A DNA stretch of 64,000 nucleotides from Callipepla californica brunnescens (GCA_023055505.1 JALIRH010000008.1:806001-870000), one strand, 5' to 3'. Shown: positions 51,601-63,600, counted from the stretch's first letter. The notes: generated by a model from the letters alone, not told the origin. Numbers and translations: made by a program.

Positions 51601-53131
51601 CTTTCCTTTCACACTAGCTTTCCAGTAACCTGAGTCAAATTTCATCTCTAGGTCCTTCCTGCACCACAGACCCTGCCAGGAGGAGTTTTATCTTCCCACC
51701 CCTCTGGCCAGATGCTGCTGGCTCTCTAGCCCTGTGAGCACCAACTCCTTCCTGCACAGAGCCTGTTGAAACTGGGCTTACTTTGCCAGCCCCTCAGTGG
51801 TAGAGTATTACACAGTTAAAATGGTGCTGGTTTCTCACTCTCTGCGTTCCTCCCTTGCTAGCTTTTCCATGTTGCATAGCCTGCCTTGTTTCAGACACGG
51901 CTGTGTTCTGTGTAGTTACAGTGCTGCAGGGTGCCTGGGGGAGCTGGGGCTGAGGTCCCCACCAAAGAGCAGAGGAGGGGGTTGGTGCCTTAGTGCAGGA
52001 CGTGTCCCTGATGCCACAGCAGCATAGTGGGGGAAAAGTTGGCCCTCCTGCTTTATTTTCTCATCATTAGTGAAAATAATTCCAGACCTCCAAAAGAGAT
52101 ATCTCAATCATTTGTTTGTTCTTCTCTTTTACCTACATATGTATTTTAGCAAATTTTAAAAACTGTGCACACACATGCACAGAGTTAGATTTCAAGTCCT
52201 AGCAGGAAATGCATAATCTGCCTGAAGATTAAAGCGCCAAGTGCTCCTCTTAAGATTGGGAACCTGACACAGATGTGATTGTGAATTAGAGATTGCTTTG
52301 TGGTATCAGTAAAGAAGAAAAATGCATGTGAAAGTAGAAGGGTACAGACTTGTTGAGTTCTGTAACCGTCATCAAACAGATATGGGAAGCCTGGAGGTGT
52401 TGGATTGGAGTGGATAAGCAGAAATAAAGCCACTGTGTTACAGGAATATATTTTTCCCTTTTGCTGAGATTTTGTGATAGGAGAAAAATAGGAGTTTTGT
52501 ATAAAATGTGGCAGAGCAGATGTCTGAACACGTGTCCTCAACACTGAAGGTTAAAAAGTGTACTAAGTCAGTCAGTTTGATGAATTCCTCACTGCTCCAG
52601 CTTGGTGTGAGAAAGGAGCCATCCCCACTCATGAAGCAGGAGTAGCAGAGAGGACCCCTGAATCTTGCTGATTCTGAGGAACGGAGTGCAGCTACTGCCA
52701 GATTACCCCGAATTTACTGCATGACCAGAAGTTGAAAATGAACATTGTCAAAGAGAGCTTTGGCATAGTAAAAGGTTTGGACCTGGCTTACAAAATGGTG
52801 AAAGCTGCAGAGCTGGAAGTACAGCAGGCATGGTGCTCTGGAGCTGCTCCCTGACCATATCCTCCGTTTGCAAAGTATGCAGTTATCTTTAAAGTAACTC
52901 TCTTTTCTCCCTTTCTATCACTTAGAGTAGTGAAAAAGTGTACTGTGGAATAGTAATAGCCTTTGCTGACAGTAGAGCTGACTTTGGTGTGCAGAGTAAC
53001 ATCTGTGCTTCCATGCTGGAAACATGGCTGTGCTGTGAGAGTTGTCCTGTGCAGACAGGCCATCAGTGCTCATCTGAAGAGCATTACCTTTGCCAGGCTG
53101 CTTGCATGCCTGGGATGTATGTCAGTCATTT
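42671..53131. other. Intronic stretch without recognised genes
   Basis: It includes a diverged 60-bp tandem duplication (43603-43716), a GC-richer but CpG-modest block at about 44000-45060, a non-repetitive block at 46000-46215, and a perfect 10-bp doublet TTTGATCACA at 49915-49934. Open frames reach 151 codons (46772 to 46317, minus) without recognisable motifs. No exon or transposon is recognised. Confidence 0.4.
43603..43716. repeat. Two-copy 60-bp tandem duplication
   Basis: GAGAAATTCTCATTATATTCC at 43603 recurs 60 bp later at 43663, and the similarity runs for 54 bases with five substitutions (about 91 percent). The second copy ends at GAGAGTA (43716). Confidence 0.85.
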
Positions 53132-53490
53132 CAGAGTCACAGAATGGCTGAGGCTGGAGGGGATCTCGGAAGGTCACCTACTCAAGCAAGGTCACCTGAA
53201 GCCAGCACTCGGAAGGTCACCTACTCAAGCAAGGTCACCTGAAGCCAGCACCAGGAACATTGTTTGGGTATCTGCAAGGAAGGAGCTTCCATACACTTTC
53301 TGGGCAACCTTTTCCAGTACTCAGTCACACTCACAATGGGGAAGAAGTGTTTCTTCCTGGTCAGAAAGAGCCTCCTGGTCTCAGGTTGTGCCCATTGCCC
53401 CTTGTCCTGGGGCAGAGCCTGGATCCAGCTTACATCCTTCAGGTGTTTGGGCACACAGCTTGGGGACCCGGAGCCTTCTCTCACCAAAAT
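53132..53490 (-). mobile_element. CR1 LINE 3' fragment, antisense, with internal duplication
   Basis: It starts TCACAGAATGGCTGAGGCTGGAGGGGATC (the CR1 3' UTR reversed) and proceeds through CTTCCATACACTTTCTGGGCAACC and TGCCCATTGCCCCTTGTCCTG, which are the antisense of the ORF2 C-terminus. It ends near CCGGAGCCTTCTCTC. It is diverged, with the frame broken. It carries the exact 43-bp duplication listed next. Confidence 0.8.
53165..53250. repeat. Perfect 43-bp tandem duplication
   Basis: Two identical 43-bp units (53165-53207 and 53208-53250), each starting CTCGGAAGGTCACC and ending GAAGCCAGCA, lie head to tail inside an otherwise diverged CR1 3' region. Identity of the copies implies a recent duplication or an assembly artefact. 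Confidence 0.95.
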
Positions 53491-54382
53491 GATGCTGATG
53501 TACCCTTCCTGCTGGTGTGTAAGTGGGCTTGAGCCTGTTTCATCCTCCTACTGATATCTTGATGAACTAGACTGACATCTTTTAAGACGCTTCATTTGTT
53601 CAGGTGGGAGAAGGATGAGAAAGAAAAAAAAAAAAGGAAGCAGAGGTCCTTCTTTTGTTTGTTTATTTGATTGCATGGATTTGGTGTAGACCAGCTGCAG
53701 GGTTTGGGATGGAGGATGATGTCCCCTCTCTGCTGGCAGAGCAACGCTGCTGCATTCCCTGGCCCTGAGGATGCCATACAGGAAGAACCATTGCTCTGCA
53801 TCAGCCAGGAACACAGAGGTTTCACCATCAGCCCTGCTGGGGACCAGGCTCCTCAAGGCTCTCCTGCTTGTTGCAGCCTGCCCCAGGCTTGGGCCGCTGG
53901 GTCTGTCCTCTCCACTCTGTGCTCTTCTGCTCCATGTCTGAGAGAAGGCAGCTTTCTTCCTTGCTGGGGAAGGGCTTTGAGTTGATGACTAATGGGGACA
54001 TTACTGCAGCAGCTCCCTTCCCAGGCTCTGTTCTGCTATTTATTCTCATAAGGGCAGGATGAGCCCAGTCAGCCCCAATAATAGAAATGTCAGAGACTGC
54101 TGAGGATTTGCTGAGATAAATGCTTATTGGAATTCTAGCATGGCAGGCAGCATCAATTCTGATAGTAATTTTCTTTGTGGAAGAGCTTGCTTGATTTCTT
54201 CTGATTTAGGTATGGTTTTGTCTAGACTCTTTCCACTAAAAGTTTTGAAATCTGAAATTTCTTAAAAGTCTATCAGTGTTGCAACATGTCGATATTAATT
54301 TGCTGAAGCAGAGCTCCAGGGAAGTGCTGTAGCTGCTGTCACGACTGTGTTTCTTTGTTGCTTTTTTCCTTTCTTGTAACAG
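53491..54382. other. Intronic stretch without recognised genes
   Basis: An A-rich run at about 53618-53636 separates two CR1 fragments from GC-moderate unique sequence. No gene is recognised. Confidence 0.4.
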
Positions 54383-54876
54383 TCACAGAATCACAGAACT
54401 GTAGGGGATGGAAGGGACCTTTAGAGATCATCGAGTCCAGCCCCCTGCCAAAGCAGCTCCCAGCCCAGGTTGCACAGCTCAGCATTCAGGTGGGTCTTTA
54501 ATGTCTCCAGAGAAGGAGACCCCACCACCTCTCTGTGCAGCTCCAGTGCTCCGTCACACGCACATTTGTGCGGAACTTCCCATGCTTCAGTTTGTGGCCA
54601 TTTCCCCTCGTCCTATTGCCACACACTGCTGAGAAGAGCCCAGCCTCATCCATTTGCCTCCTGCTCCTTAGATAATTATAGACATAGATCAGATCCCTTC
54701 TGAGTTTTCTTTTCTCAAGGCTGAACAGCCCCAGGTCTCTCAGCATTTTCTCATAAGAGAGGTGCTCCACGCCCTTTATCATCTTTGTAGCCCTCCTGTG
54801 GACTTGTACCAGGAAAGCTCTGTCTTCTTTGTACCGGGGTGCCCAGAACTGGATGCTGTACTCCAGGTGAGGCTTA
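54383..54876 (-). mobile_element. CR1 LINE 3' fragment, antisense
   Basis: Starting TCACAGAATCACAGAACTG at the tail side, it shows GGAAGGGACCTTTAGAGATCATCGAGTCC. The minus-strand peptide of ORF2's C-terminus then includes KPHLEYSIQFWAPRYK, RRATKMIKGVEHL and [12 protein letters not shown]. About 490 bp remain. A long piece of frame is still open, so it is less decayed than the copy at 53.1 kb. It is truncated just before the [10 protein letters not shown] position. Confidence 0.9.
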
Positions 54877-55784
54877 GAGTACTTATGTACAGAGACAATA
54901 GTGTAAACAATTACCAGAATGCTCTGAAAATGTTTAAGGAAAGTGAGAAATATACTCACATTTCAGGCCTTTGCACGCTGATTGTATGCATGAGAGAACA
55001 GTTGTATTAAGGTAATTTCCACTGCTGTAAACGTTGAGCATTTTTCTTCCCTTCAGTGCCCAATGCAAGAGCATGTGGTGGCAGTGAGAATGGCTTCTGG
55101 CTTTTTGTGTTGTTTGTTGTGGTTTTGTTTTTTTTCTGAAGTGCTCAGATCCATTTAGAAATATAGATTCCAGTGTCACAGTTCCCTTGCTGCAAAGTGA
55201 AGGAAAGCAAGCAGTTGTTGTCTTACCAGCTTACGTGTTTGGAAAGCAAGTAGTTCAAGGTATTGGTGGTAATTTGCGTTGCTGGATCAAGTGGAGAAGC
55301 AGGAGAGAAGACGGAATATCTGCCAGCGCAGGAATAAAGCTGACAGAGATGAAAGAAAAATGATCTCCCCTGACTGTTGTGTGCTAGTAAGTTCAACTTG
55401 AGGTCAGAGCCGATATCAAAGTATCATACTTTGAGACTAAACCCATGGGAGAGATTTTGAGGATAGCTCTGTCTGTGTCACTGGGTTATTCCTGGGGTGC
55501 ATCTGACCTTGTGCAGGTAAATGTGCCTGCGAGGCCAAAGGGACCTCTGGCAATTTTCATTCTCCTTTCAAAGGACAGCTTTGGGGTTTGGTTTAGGGTT
55601 GGTTTTTGTTGTTGTCTTCTTCCTTGGTTAGGCTACTTTTTGGGTAACAGGAGCAGGTCAAGGGTCTGCTGTGAAAGGATCTGCCCACAGCTCAGCCCTG
55701 CTGCCCTCCCAGGCACCCCAGCTCCCACTGCCATGGTGTGAGCCCCGTCCCTGCTGCCTCCTCCCCTCTGGAGCCCGTGGAGGC

Positions 55785-55806
55785 ACTGCGGTGTTTGCAC
55801 CGCAGT
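55785..55806. other. Perfect 9-bp stem, 4-base loop inverted repeat
   Basis: ACTGCGGTG, loop TTTG, then CACCGCAGT. It lies in a locally CpG-containing stretch. No U-tract or precursor-miRNA-length stem surrounds it, so a function is not evident. Confidence 0.8.
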
Positions 55807-55959
55807 CCTGCGTGCTGAGGCCGACCTGCTCCACGCTGTGCCGCCCATCTCGAGTGCTCAGTTGGCTGTGAAGGTTACACTGCATTGCTGAGCGGTTGGG
55901 TTTTCATAGGCTCACTGGAGAGATGAATCACTTGTATGGCTAAGGATTGCTCTGCACGT

Positions 55960-56160
55960 CTCTCCACACAAGCGCACCTTAATCAAGCCCTCACTTGAAT
56001 GTAAGAAGTGCCTGAGCTAAGAGAGCTGGCACTTTGAAGATGCCCTTTGCTTAATTCCAGTTGTCTACTTAATTAGACATTTGAGAGTGCCGTTAATTGA
56101 TTGATGAACAATTAAAATGGCTCCCGATTCTCTCTGACGAAGATGCATGCAGCAGCTAAC
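55960..56160. promoter_or_regulatory. Candidate conserved non-coding element
   Basis: Unique AT-rich DNA with TTAATTA at 56069-56075 inside the inverted pair GTCTA/TAGAC (56063-56078), followed by TTAATTGATTGATG (56093-56106) and ATTAAAATGG. Clustered homeodomain and PBX/HOX-like motifs suggest an enhancer. No alignment was possible. Confidence 0.25.
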
Positions 56161-57349
56161 TAACTCTTCTCATCTTCCTCTCCAGGGATTTATTTGCTCT
56201 GTGGTTCCTGGTGGCTGCCGTGCCTGTTTTGGTCTGTAGCTCTAGAAACACACAACACAAACACATTAGAGGTGCCTCTAAATAACCACACATTAATGTT
56301 TGGTGCTTGTCATGTGCTTGGAGTTACAGCTACACCCTGGGAAAGGAAAGCTGAAATAGGAAAAGGTGAAAGCTGCACAAGTCAGGGTTTTTCTTCTCTG
56401 GGATCCTATGTTCATGTTCCACATTATATTTTATAATTCAACTCAGGGTCATGGGGTGTTGTGACAGTTATGCCAACCACAAATTGCCCTTTATCAAAAC
56501 AGGGGAAAAAAATCTGAGTGAGAATGTATTAATTAACTCCAGTTCAGGCTCTCCTTGACTGTCAGCCTCACCCCAGTTTCTAAAACTGGTTATATTGTAA
56601 TAAAGCTTTTCATTTAATATTTCAAATCCCTGAGGGATTTGGCAATTCAGAGACATTTAGCAGCTGAAGGGATGGCAGTAAGGGACAGTTTGTGCAGTGT
56701 GCGTGAAGCTGGGGAGCACCCAGTGCCTGCCTATGGCCACAGCACGGGTGGGCAGGAGCACAGAGGGAGCTGGGCACCCCAGGCAAAGCAAGAGAAAACT
56801 CAATTCAAGTTGAGATTAGGTAACAGAGTGGGCAGCTGCTCTAAATGCGCACTTCACAACAGCCTCAGGGGCATTTATTCCTTCTTTCTCCCACACAGCT
56901 TTGTTTCAGAGGGCTTTGCTGAAAAACAACCCCAGCTGGAAGGCTTTGAGTATTTTTCTGGAGAAAGTGTCAGGCTTCTTTTCAAGCTGAGGAGCTTTTC
57001 TGCTTGGTTAGGTTGTTTCTGTCTGTGCCTCTAGCTGTGATCTGTGGCTGGGCACCCCAGCCTGCAGAGGGTTGAACTGGATGTGACGACTTATTATTTC
57101 CCAGGCAAAGCATGCTTTTATGTGCTGGGAAGGAATCATGGTGAATCCACTCCCCTGTTACCCTCACCTCTAACCTCAGGATAGCACAGTGTTACAGATA
57201 GCCCATAAAAAAATAATAATAATGAAAAAAAAATGAAATGAAATATAAAATAAAATGGTATTTTAAGGCATAGGAGGGGCAGCTCATTTGGTTTTCATAT
57301 CAGCAGTTGAGTAGAGTGATGGACACAGCTGAAGGGTTAGGTTCCTGAT

Positions 57350-58337
57350 GGGAGAAAGGGGCAGGCTTCTGTTGCTGAGAACTGCCTGACTGGGAGAGTC
57401 TGGTTGGAGACCATAGCTGAAGCTGCTCCCCAGGGGTTGGTACTGGGTCCAGTCTTGTTTGACATCATCAATGATCAGGAGCTGGGAGGAGTGGCTGACA
57501 CACCAGAAGGCTGTGCTGGCATTCAGTGAGATCTGTACAGGCTGGTGAGCTGGACAGAGGGGAGCCAGATGAGATTCAACAAGAGCAAGTGTAGAGTCCT
57601 GCACCTGGGAAGGAATAACCAGATGCATCAGTACAGGTTGGGGGCTGACTGGCTGGGGAGGATCTCTGAGGAGAAGGACCTGTGTGTCCTGGTGGACAGC
57701 AGGTTGGCCATGAACCAGCAGTGTGCCTTGTGGCCAAGAAGGCCAATGGTTTCCTGGGGTGCATTACAAAAAGCGTGACCAGAAGGTAAAGGGACGTTCT
57801 CCTTACCCTCTGTTTTGCCCTGATGAGGCCATGTCTGTGTCCACTTTCAGGCTCCTCAGTTCAAGAAAGACAGGGAACTGCTGGAGACAGTCCAGTGAAG
57901 GGCCATAAACATGTTCAGGGCCTGGGGCATCTCCCTTATGAGGAAAGACCGAGACCTGGGGCTGTTCTGTCTGGAGAAGAGAGGGCTGAGAGGGGACCTT
58001 GTAAATGCTTATAAGTATCTGAAGTGCAGGAGTCAAGTAGATAGGGTCAGGCTCTTTTCAACAATGCCCAGCAACAAAACTAGTGGCAACAGGCTCAAAC
58101 TGGATCACAGGAAGTTCCATACAAACACAAGGAAAAACTTATTTATTGCGAGGGTGACAGAGCTTGGCACAGGCTGCCCGGAGAGGTGGTACAGCCTCCT
58201 TCTCTGGAGATATTCAGAACCCACCTGGACTCTTTCTTGCGCAGCCTGCTCTAGGGAACCTGCTTTAGCAGGTAGAGTTGGACTAGATGATCTCAAGAGG
58301 TCCCTTCCAACCCCTACAGTTCTGGGATTCTGTGATT
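57350..58337 (+). mobile_element. CR1 LINE, 5'-truncated and internally deleted, sense
   Basis: Sense copy from APQGLVLGPVLF (RT motif B region) through [15 protein letters not shown], the NQQCAL region, GLFCLEKRGLRGDL and a 3' UTR ending CTAGATGATCTCAAGAGGTCCC to TTCTGTGATT. The segment between FDIINDQ and ELGGVADTPEG lacks about 20 residues, so the FADD catalytic motif is gone. Several frameshifts occur. It is dead. Confidence 0.9.
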
Positions 58338-59799
58338 ACCTGTTGGTGCTTTCATCACTGTTCCATATGGAAATAGCATTGACAGAGGTTTCCAGCGAGC
58401 TCTGTTCCTGCAGCATTCCTTCTCCTCCAGTGTGGCCCTGGCTCTGTCCCCTAGAAGACTGCAGGTCAGTCCATCTTTGATAGCAGCATGAGGCTAAATG
58501 GATTATTTGTTATTTTTCTTCTCCAACAGTGAAAATGTAGTCAGCCTCTGTTTGTGTTGATGCCTTTATTTTGTTTCTTCAGTGGATATGCTGTGCTTTC
58601 GGATTCCGAGATGAGCCACATGAAGAAGCTGGCAGTTTGGAAAAAACCTGTTACGTTTGGTCAGGGTTGTAAAGGGTTAGGAGCCATCTCCTCTGCCTTA
58701 TGCTGTGACCCAGTGGCTTTAGGGGCTGTATCTGTACCCTAGAACCTATTAAGATTCATTTTCATGGTTGTTTTGTACAGGATGCTCATCTTTGAGCCTT
58801 AGAAGTTTGATAAACCTGCCTATGTGATATTAAGAGGTGGAGTGGGTGGTAGGAGAGTCAGTTAAAACAAGCAGCAAGATCAGAATGTGTTTTAATTAAT
58901 TTCCTTGTTCATCCAGATGTGATTGAAGTCACACTTAAGTGGAAAATAAATGCATCTGCCATGCTTGAAAAAACCTATAGAATACCACAAAATTCTGTGC
59001 TAAAGAAAGGAAGAGTATGCTCTCAATCACTGGTCAGAGGTTGTGCTGCCTCTTCACAAGATTTTTTTTTAAAGTAATCACATTTAGAAACAGTAATTGA
59101 AAAGCCTAACAGAAGATAAAAGCAGAAAGCTTCTTTCTCACTACCTTTTCTGGATACTGAGCTGACAGGCACAGAGTCCTGCACTTGTGCTGGTTCCCAG
59201 TGCTGCTTGGGTCCCAGCCACAGCAGTCTGGGGGAGGTGAGGCTGTGCTGCCCTGGAGGGGAGAGTTAGTTACTGTGGGTGGGTTGGGTGTCTTTCCACA
59301 AGGGGGAAAATAGAATGGGGAGCTGCCCGTTTGCTGGTGAGATAAGGGGTGTAAGATCACACCTGACAAACTGCTTGTTTTTAAGGCTTGTTTAAGTGTG
59401 TGTGGTTTGCTGATGTTATGTCAGAAGTCCAAAGCTGGGTTTGTTCGTGGAATGTGGTTTTTATGAGCAGTACTTGCCATTTCTTCCTCCTGAGTGGCTC
59501 TACCACAGGTATGGCCAAAGCATTCTTTTCTGATTGTCTCTCCCATTCCCCACTCTGTCAGGCCATCTTTCATCATCTTTGAAGATTCATGTTTCTGTGG
59601 AGTTGGAGGCACTGCACTGGAAGAGCCTTGACATAACGAGTGTTTATGCAAATCTTGTAACAGGAAAGGGAGCTTATTAACAGGGATGATCTGATAGTGA
59701 TAGGACAAAAAGTGCCAGTGGTGGAGAAGGCTGAGGCACTGCACAACTCTTCTGTCTCAGTTCCCACAGGCTCTTTCCTGGACTGCAGTAGGAGAAATG
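58338..59799. other. Intronic stretch without recognised genes
   Basis: I see no repeat, motif cluster or exon here beyond short T and A runs. Open frames are short. Confidence 0.4.
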
Positions 59800-59985
59800 T
59801 TGCCAGCAGCTCAAGGTCATCGTTCTGTTCCCCTCTGCTCAGTCCTGGTGAGGCCACAGAGTCCAGGTTGGGCTCCACAGTCCAAGAGAGACCTGGACAA
59901 GTTGGAGAGAGCCCAGGGAATGGCAGCTTCTGTGGGGACTGGAGCATCTCTCCTATGAGAAGAGAGCTGGGAGTGCTCCTCCAGC
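59800..59985 (+). mobile_element. CR1 LINE internal fragment, sense
   Basis: CAGTCCTGGTGAGGCCACAG through CCAAGAGAGACCTGGACAAGTTGGAGAGAGCCCAGG to GCATCTCTCCTATGAGAAGAGAGC matches the ORF2 C-terminal region ([11 protein letters not shown] to LPYEER). No 3' UTR follows directly. It is heavily mutated. Confidence 0.7.
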
Positions 59986-60282
59986 CAAGGGGAAGGTGTG
60001 GGGGGATCCTGTCACTGTCAGTAAATGAGGAAAATTCTGAAACTGGCTGTAGAACAGTTGCTTCTATTCTCTTTTGAAAGATGCAATCTAAATTCAACCT
60101 GGGATCCTGTAAAGAAAGGAGAGGAGAATGGAAAAGATCTATTGGTCAAAGAGTTTCTTACCAGATCCCTGAGCCCCTTAACTCTTAGGTGACCTGGCAG
60201 TACTGGTGAGGGGCAGAGGACTTCACAGGTCTCTGCCTGCTGCTGCAGCAGGGTCTGCTCATGTGGAGGCTGCACCTCAGGC

Positions 60283-60372
60283 TAGTTTGAAACTATTTTC
60301 CCTTGTCTCAGCAGATGCTGCTTAAAAGTCTGTCCCCTTCTTTCTTACAGTCCTCCTTTAGATACTGAAGTG
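60283..60372 (-). mobile_element. CR1 LINE fragment, antisense
   Basis: TCTGTCCCCTTCTTTCTTACAGTCCTCC and CTTTAGATACTGAA match, in the same direction, the antisense copy at 42410-42470. On the minus strand it reads QYLKEDCKKEGDRLL. In the consensus this block lies just upstream of the 60404-60614 block, but here it is reversed. Confidence 0.7.
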
Positions 60373-60403
60373 CTATTTCTTTTAGACTTTTTTCTTTTCT
60401 TTT

Positions 60404-60614
60404 TAGGAAATTATTTACACAGAAAGTGGTGAGGCACTGGCGCAGGCTGCCCAAAATAGTTCTGGGTGCCCCATCCCTGGAGGAGTTCAGGGCCCAGCTG
60501 GATGGGCCCTGGGCAGCCTGATGGGGTGGGAGGTGTTCCTGCCAACGGCAGGAGCTGAGGCTGGGTGGGCTTAAAGTTCCCTTCCAACCCAAACCATTCT
60601 GTGATTCTGTGGAA
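60404..60614 (+). mobile_element. CR1 LINE 3' end, sense
   Basis: The sequence reads RKLFTQKVVRHWRRLPK then LGAPSLEEFRAQLDG, followed by a 3' UTR with GTTCCCTTCCAACCCAAACC and the tail units ATTCTGTGATTCTGTGG. This is the standard end of a CR1 element. Confidence 0.88.
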
Positions 60615-63600
60615 ACAAAGACTGGGCTCATTTGACATAAGTTTATCTGTTCCTCCCAGTTTCAGTAGGGCAGACTACTCCATAGGTTCTAGAAGTCTCT
60701 TGGTATGACTCTGATTTTAGACTTCTGCACCCAGTTTCTATGGTTTATTTCTGAAACTTTGAGGACCCCAAAGAGGTCTTTGTTTGGGGAATTCACTTCG
60801 TGTTAATCTCTGTAAGTCTTCTGTCTGCCCTTCCTACATTTACAACATGAGCTCGTGCTAGAGGTATTTATCAGTGCTTGGATTTCCAAAATCTTCAGAG
60901 GTATCACAGGACTTTGCATTGTGGCAGAAGAGCTGTCCCCTGAAGCATGTTACAAAATATGAATGGTGTTAATATTGAATTGGTACTGCTGAAGGAAATC
61001 TTGTTTGGATTTGGGGTGTCAGTCAGCTTGTAAGCAGTGCTACAGCCAGGTTTGAAGGAATGCCAATACTTCCTCAGATGGACTGATTTTTTTCTGAAGT
61101 CATGTAGTTCTGCGGGTCAGTACTTGGTAAGATATAGAGTAAGCAAATGTCTTTGTTAGTTGCTGTGAGTAGCTCACTTGCAGTGAGAGATTTTCTGAGG
61201 AAAGAATGGATGTTGATCTGTACCACATTTCTCTGTAAGCCGCTGACCTTCAGTGCCTTTGTAGCAAGATGACAAATAACACAGTGGGTATAATTTTGAT
61301 CTAATTATATGGTGCCGCTTGGTAACACTGTGGAAAATTCTTTTCTTTTTTTGGCTCAATGTGAGCCCAAGTGGCAGTGGTTAGTGCAGCAGCAATCAAC
61401 AAGGGCAACTTTGGAACAGAGTTTTATTTATTTGGGTTCATAAAGTGGCTTACGTAAAAATAAGGAATGGTTTTACACAGCAGTTGTCTTAGACTGAATA
61501 TCAGATTCCTCAAACATCTGTTCCAAACCCCCGGTTAAATTCTCTTTCCATTTCGCAAGGAAAGCCTGAGAAAAAACAGGGAGACCTTTCAGTATAAGCT
61601 AAAGGAAATTAACTGCAGACTTAGGAGGAAGGGAGTTGAGGTTCCCAGGAACGCTGTCCTCTGATGTTTACTGTGCTGAACAGTTAGCTGGAAAATTCCA
61701 GCTGCCCCAAATGTAAATGGACTGGAATGGCTAGTCACTCCTTGAAGCACATGTGTCTTCCAGAAGAAAATCATTTAGTTAGCCTATGTGTAGACGGGAA
61801 ACGTCTGGTTTATTAAGACAGACACCTGCCCTCATGTGTGCTCCAAGCGAAGCCAAGGTGCCCAGCTGTGAAGGCTTGCTGATACTGGAGGAGAGGCTCT
61901 GGAAAGGCCAGAATACAGCCCTGTGCATCCATCTGATTTATGTGGCCACGTGCCCTGTGCTTTCCGTTCAGCTGTACAGAGGGATCGCAGGGTCTCATTC
62001 AACCTTTAATGTATAGCAAAAATGGCAGTACTAGCTTTTTTAATCTTTAATTTTCTGAAAATATAGCAGTAAAACCAAATATTATGTGTCCATTTGACTT
62101 CAAATAATATGCACTGTGCATACCAAGTGCACGGCAGATGGTACAACCTAGACAGCTGCTGGAGGGAGATGGTGCATCTGAGTTTTGTAAATTCTCTCAT
62201 TTCTTAACCCCCTACATGCTAGAGAATTTTAAGAATTTAATAAACAGCATTAGCCTACTAAATAGGTCCAGATAGTTTCTGTCTCTGGCTTCCAGCTTTT
62301 AATCACAGTCTGTGTTTTCATCTTAATAAAATAGAAGGTTATATAAGCAATTTGACTAATATTACCCCCAGGCTTCTTTCTTTTTGTGGTACTGAGCAAT
62401 TCCTTAAATCCCAAAGCTATGCGTAATTGTATGATATGGAGCTCAGCTCACCATATGCACTTTATATAATTGAGAGAATTCACTTAATTTTATCCACTGC
62501 TAAAATGCAGTTTTAAATGAGAAACGAGACTAATTAATACAATGGACAATTCCTCCTGACTCTAATAAACCCCGTGTTTATGTTTTGTTGGTATCAAGCA
62601 AGGTCTGTTTTAATAAGGATGAATAATTATGGCTGGCCACCCCAGCCATTTGTCAGAGTAATAAAGGATAGATATAATTAAAAGGTACTGCTGACTGACC
62701 AAATAAAGTTAGACAAACAAGCATGTATTCTTCTCTGAAATCTTCGGCAGGTGTCAAGTCACGCCCTGCTAACTTGGATAGGAATGACAGATGGGTGCTT
62801 CCAGAGCAGTCTGTGCATGGCAGGAGGGCCGTGCCGGGGTTCTTCTTGCTTCCTTCTGCTGCTGGGCAGTGTGTGCATCCACAAGCCTTCTGCAGCCTCT
62901 GCAGAACAGCACTGCATCTGCTTTACTGCAGCATCAGGAGCCCCTGCTTCAGCATGCCTGAAGGGATGGGCTGTTGCATCCCAAGCAGTACTTGGATCTG
63001 TGTTTATGTCCAGGTAATCTTTTCCTCTCCCTAAGCATTTGTATCACTTAGAATTTTCTGGGGTTGTTTTTTCTACAGCCATTTATCCTTTCAGATTCTC
63101 TTATTATGCTTCGCACTGGGCAGAATGGGAGTGATCCTGGACACAGGATTCAAAGGATACAACTACTATTAATATTAATGACTTAAGTAACGTCCATCAT
63201 TTCCTGCACCGATAGTCACTGCAGTCCATTGATGTCAGAAGCATAATGTATTAGTCATCCTTTGACCCTTTTGAGCTTATGAGGGCCTAGAGTTACACCA
63301 CTGTCGCATCTACTTTGATCACCACCAGAATATCAAAGCCCCTTCTTTGCGACCAGGAGGGCAATGAAAAAAAACAGATCTAGATCTTCAGTGTTCTCTT
63401 TGGAACTGTCTCTGGAAAGCAGGTAGCATGAGGTGTGACCTTTACCCAGTGGATCACCCAGTATTCCCCAGGCACTATTGTACAATACTGTGTGTCATGA
63501 AAATCTGGTCAGATTGATATCTGACTTTGTCCCCAACGGTTCTCATAGTTTGGTACAAATTGAATTTGTCACATGTGCAGCGTGTGATCTGCCAGCAGCT

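Larger units (their letters stand above)
54877..57349. other. Intronic stretch; possible regulatory block
   Basis: The unique sequence includes a 9-bp perfect hairpin at 55785-55806, an 8-bp hairpin at 56623-56641 and an A-rich run at about 57207-57254. The block 55960-56160 is listed separately. No exon or transposon is recognised. Confidence 0.4.

Noticed and set aside
52938..53492. 184-codon plus-strand frame
   Set aside because: Its second half is the antisense of a CR1 3' region and includes the 43-bp duplication. It is a shadow frame.
59573..60097. 174-codon minus-strand frame
   Set aside because: It reads antisense through the CR1 fragment at 59.8-60.0 kb.
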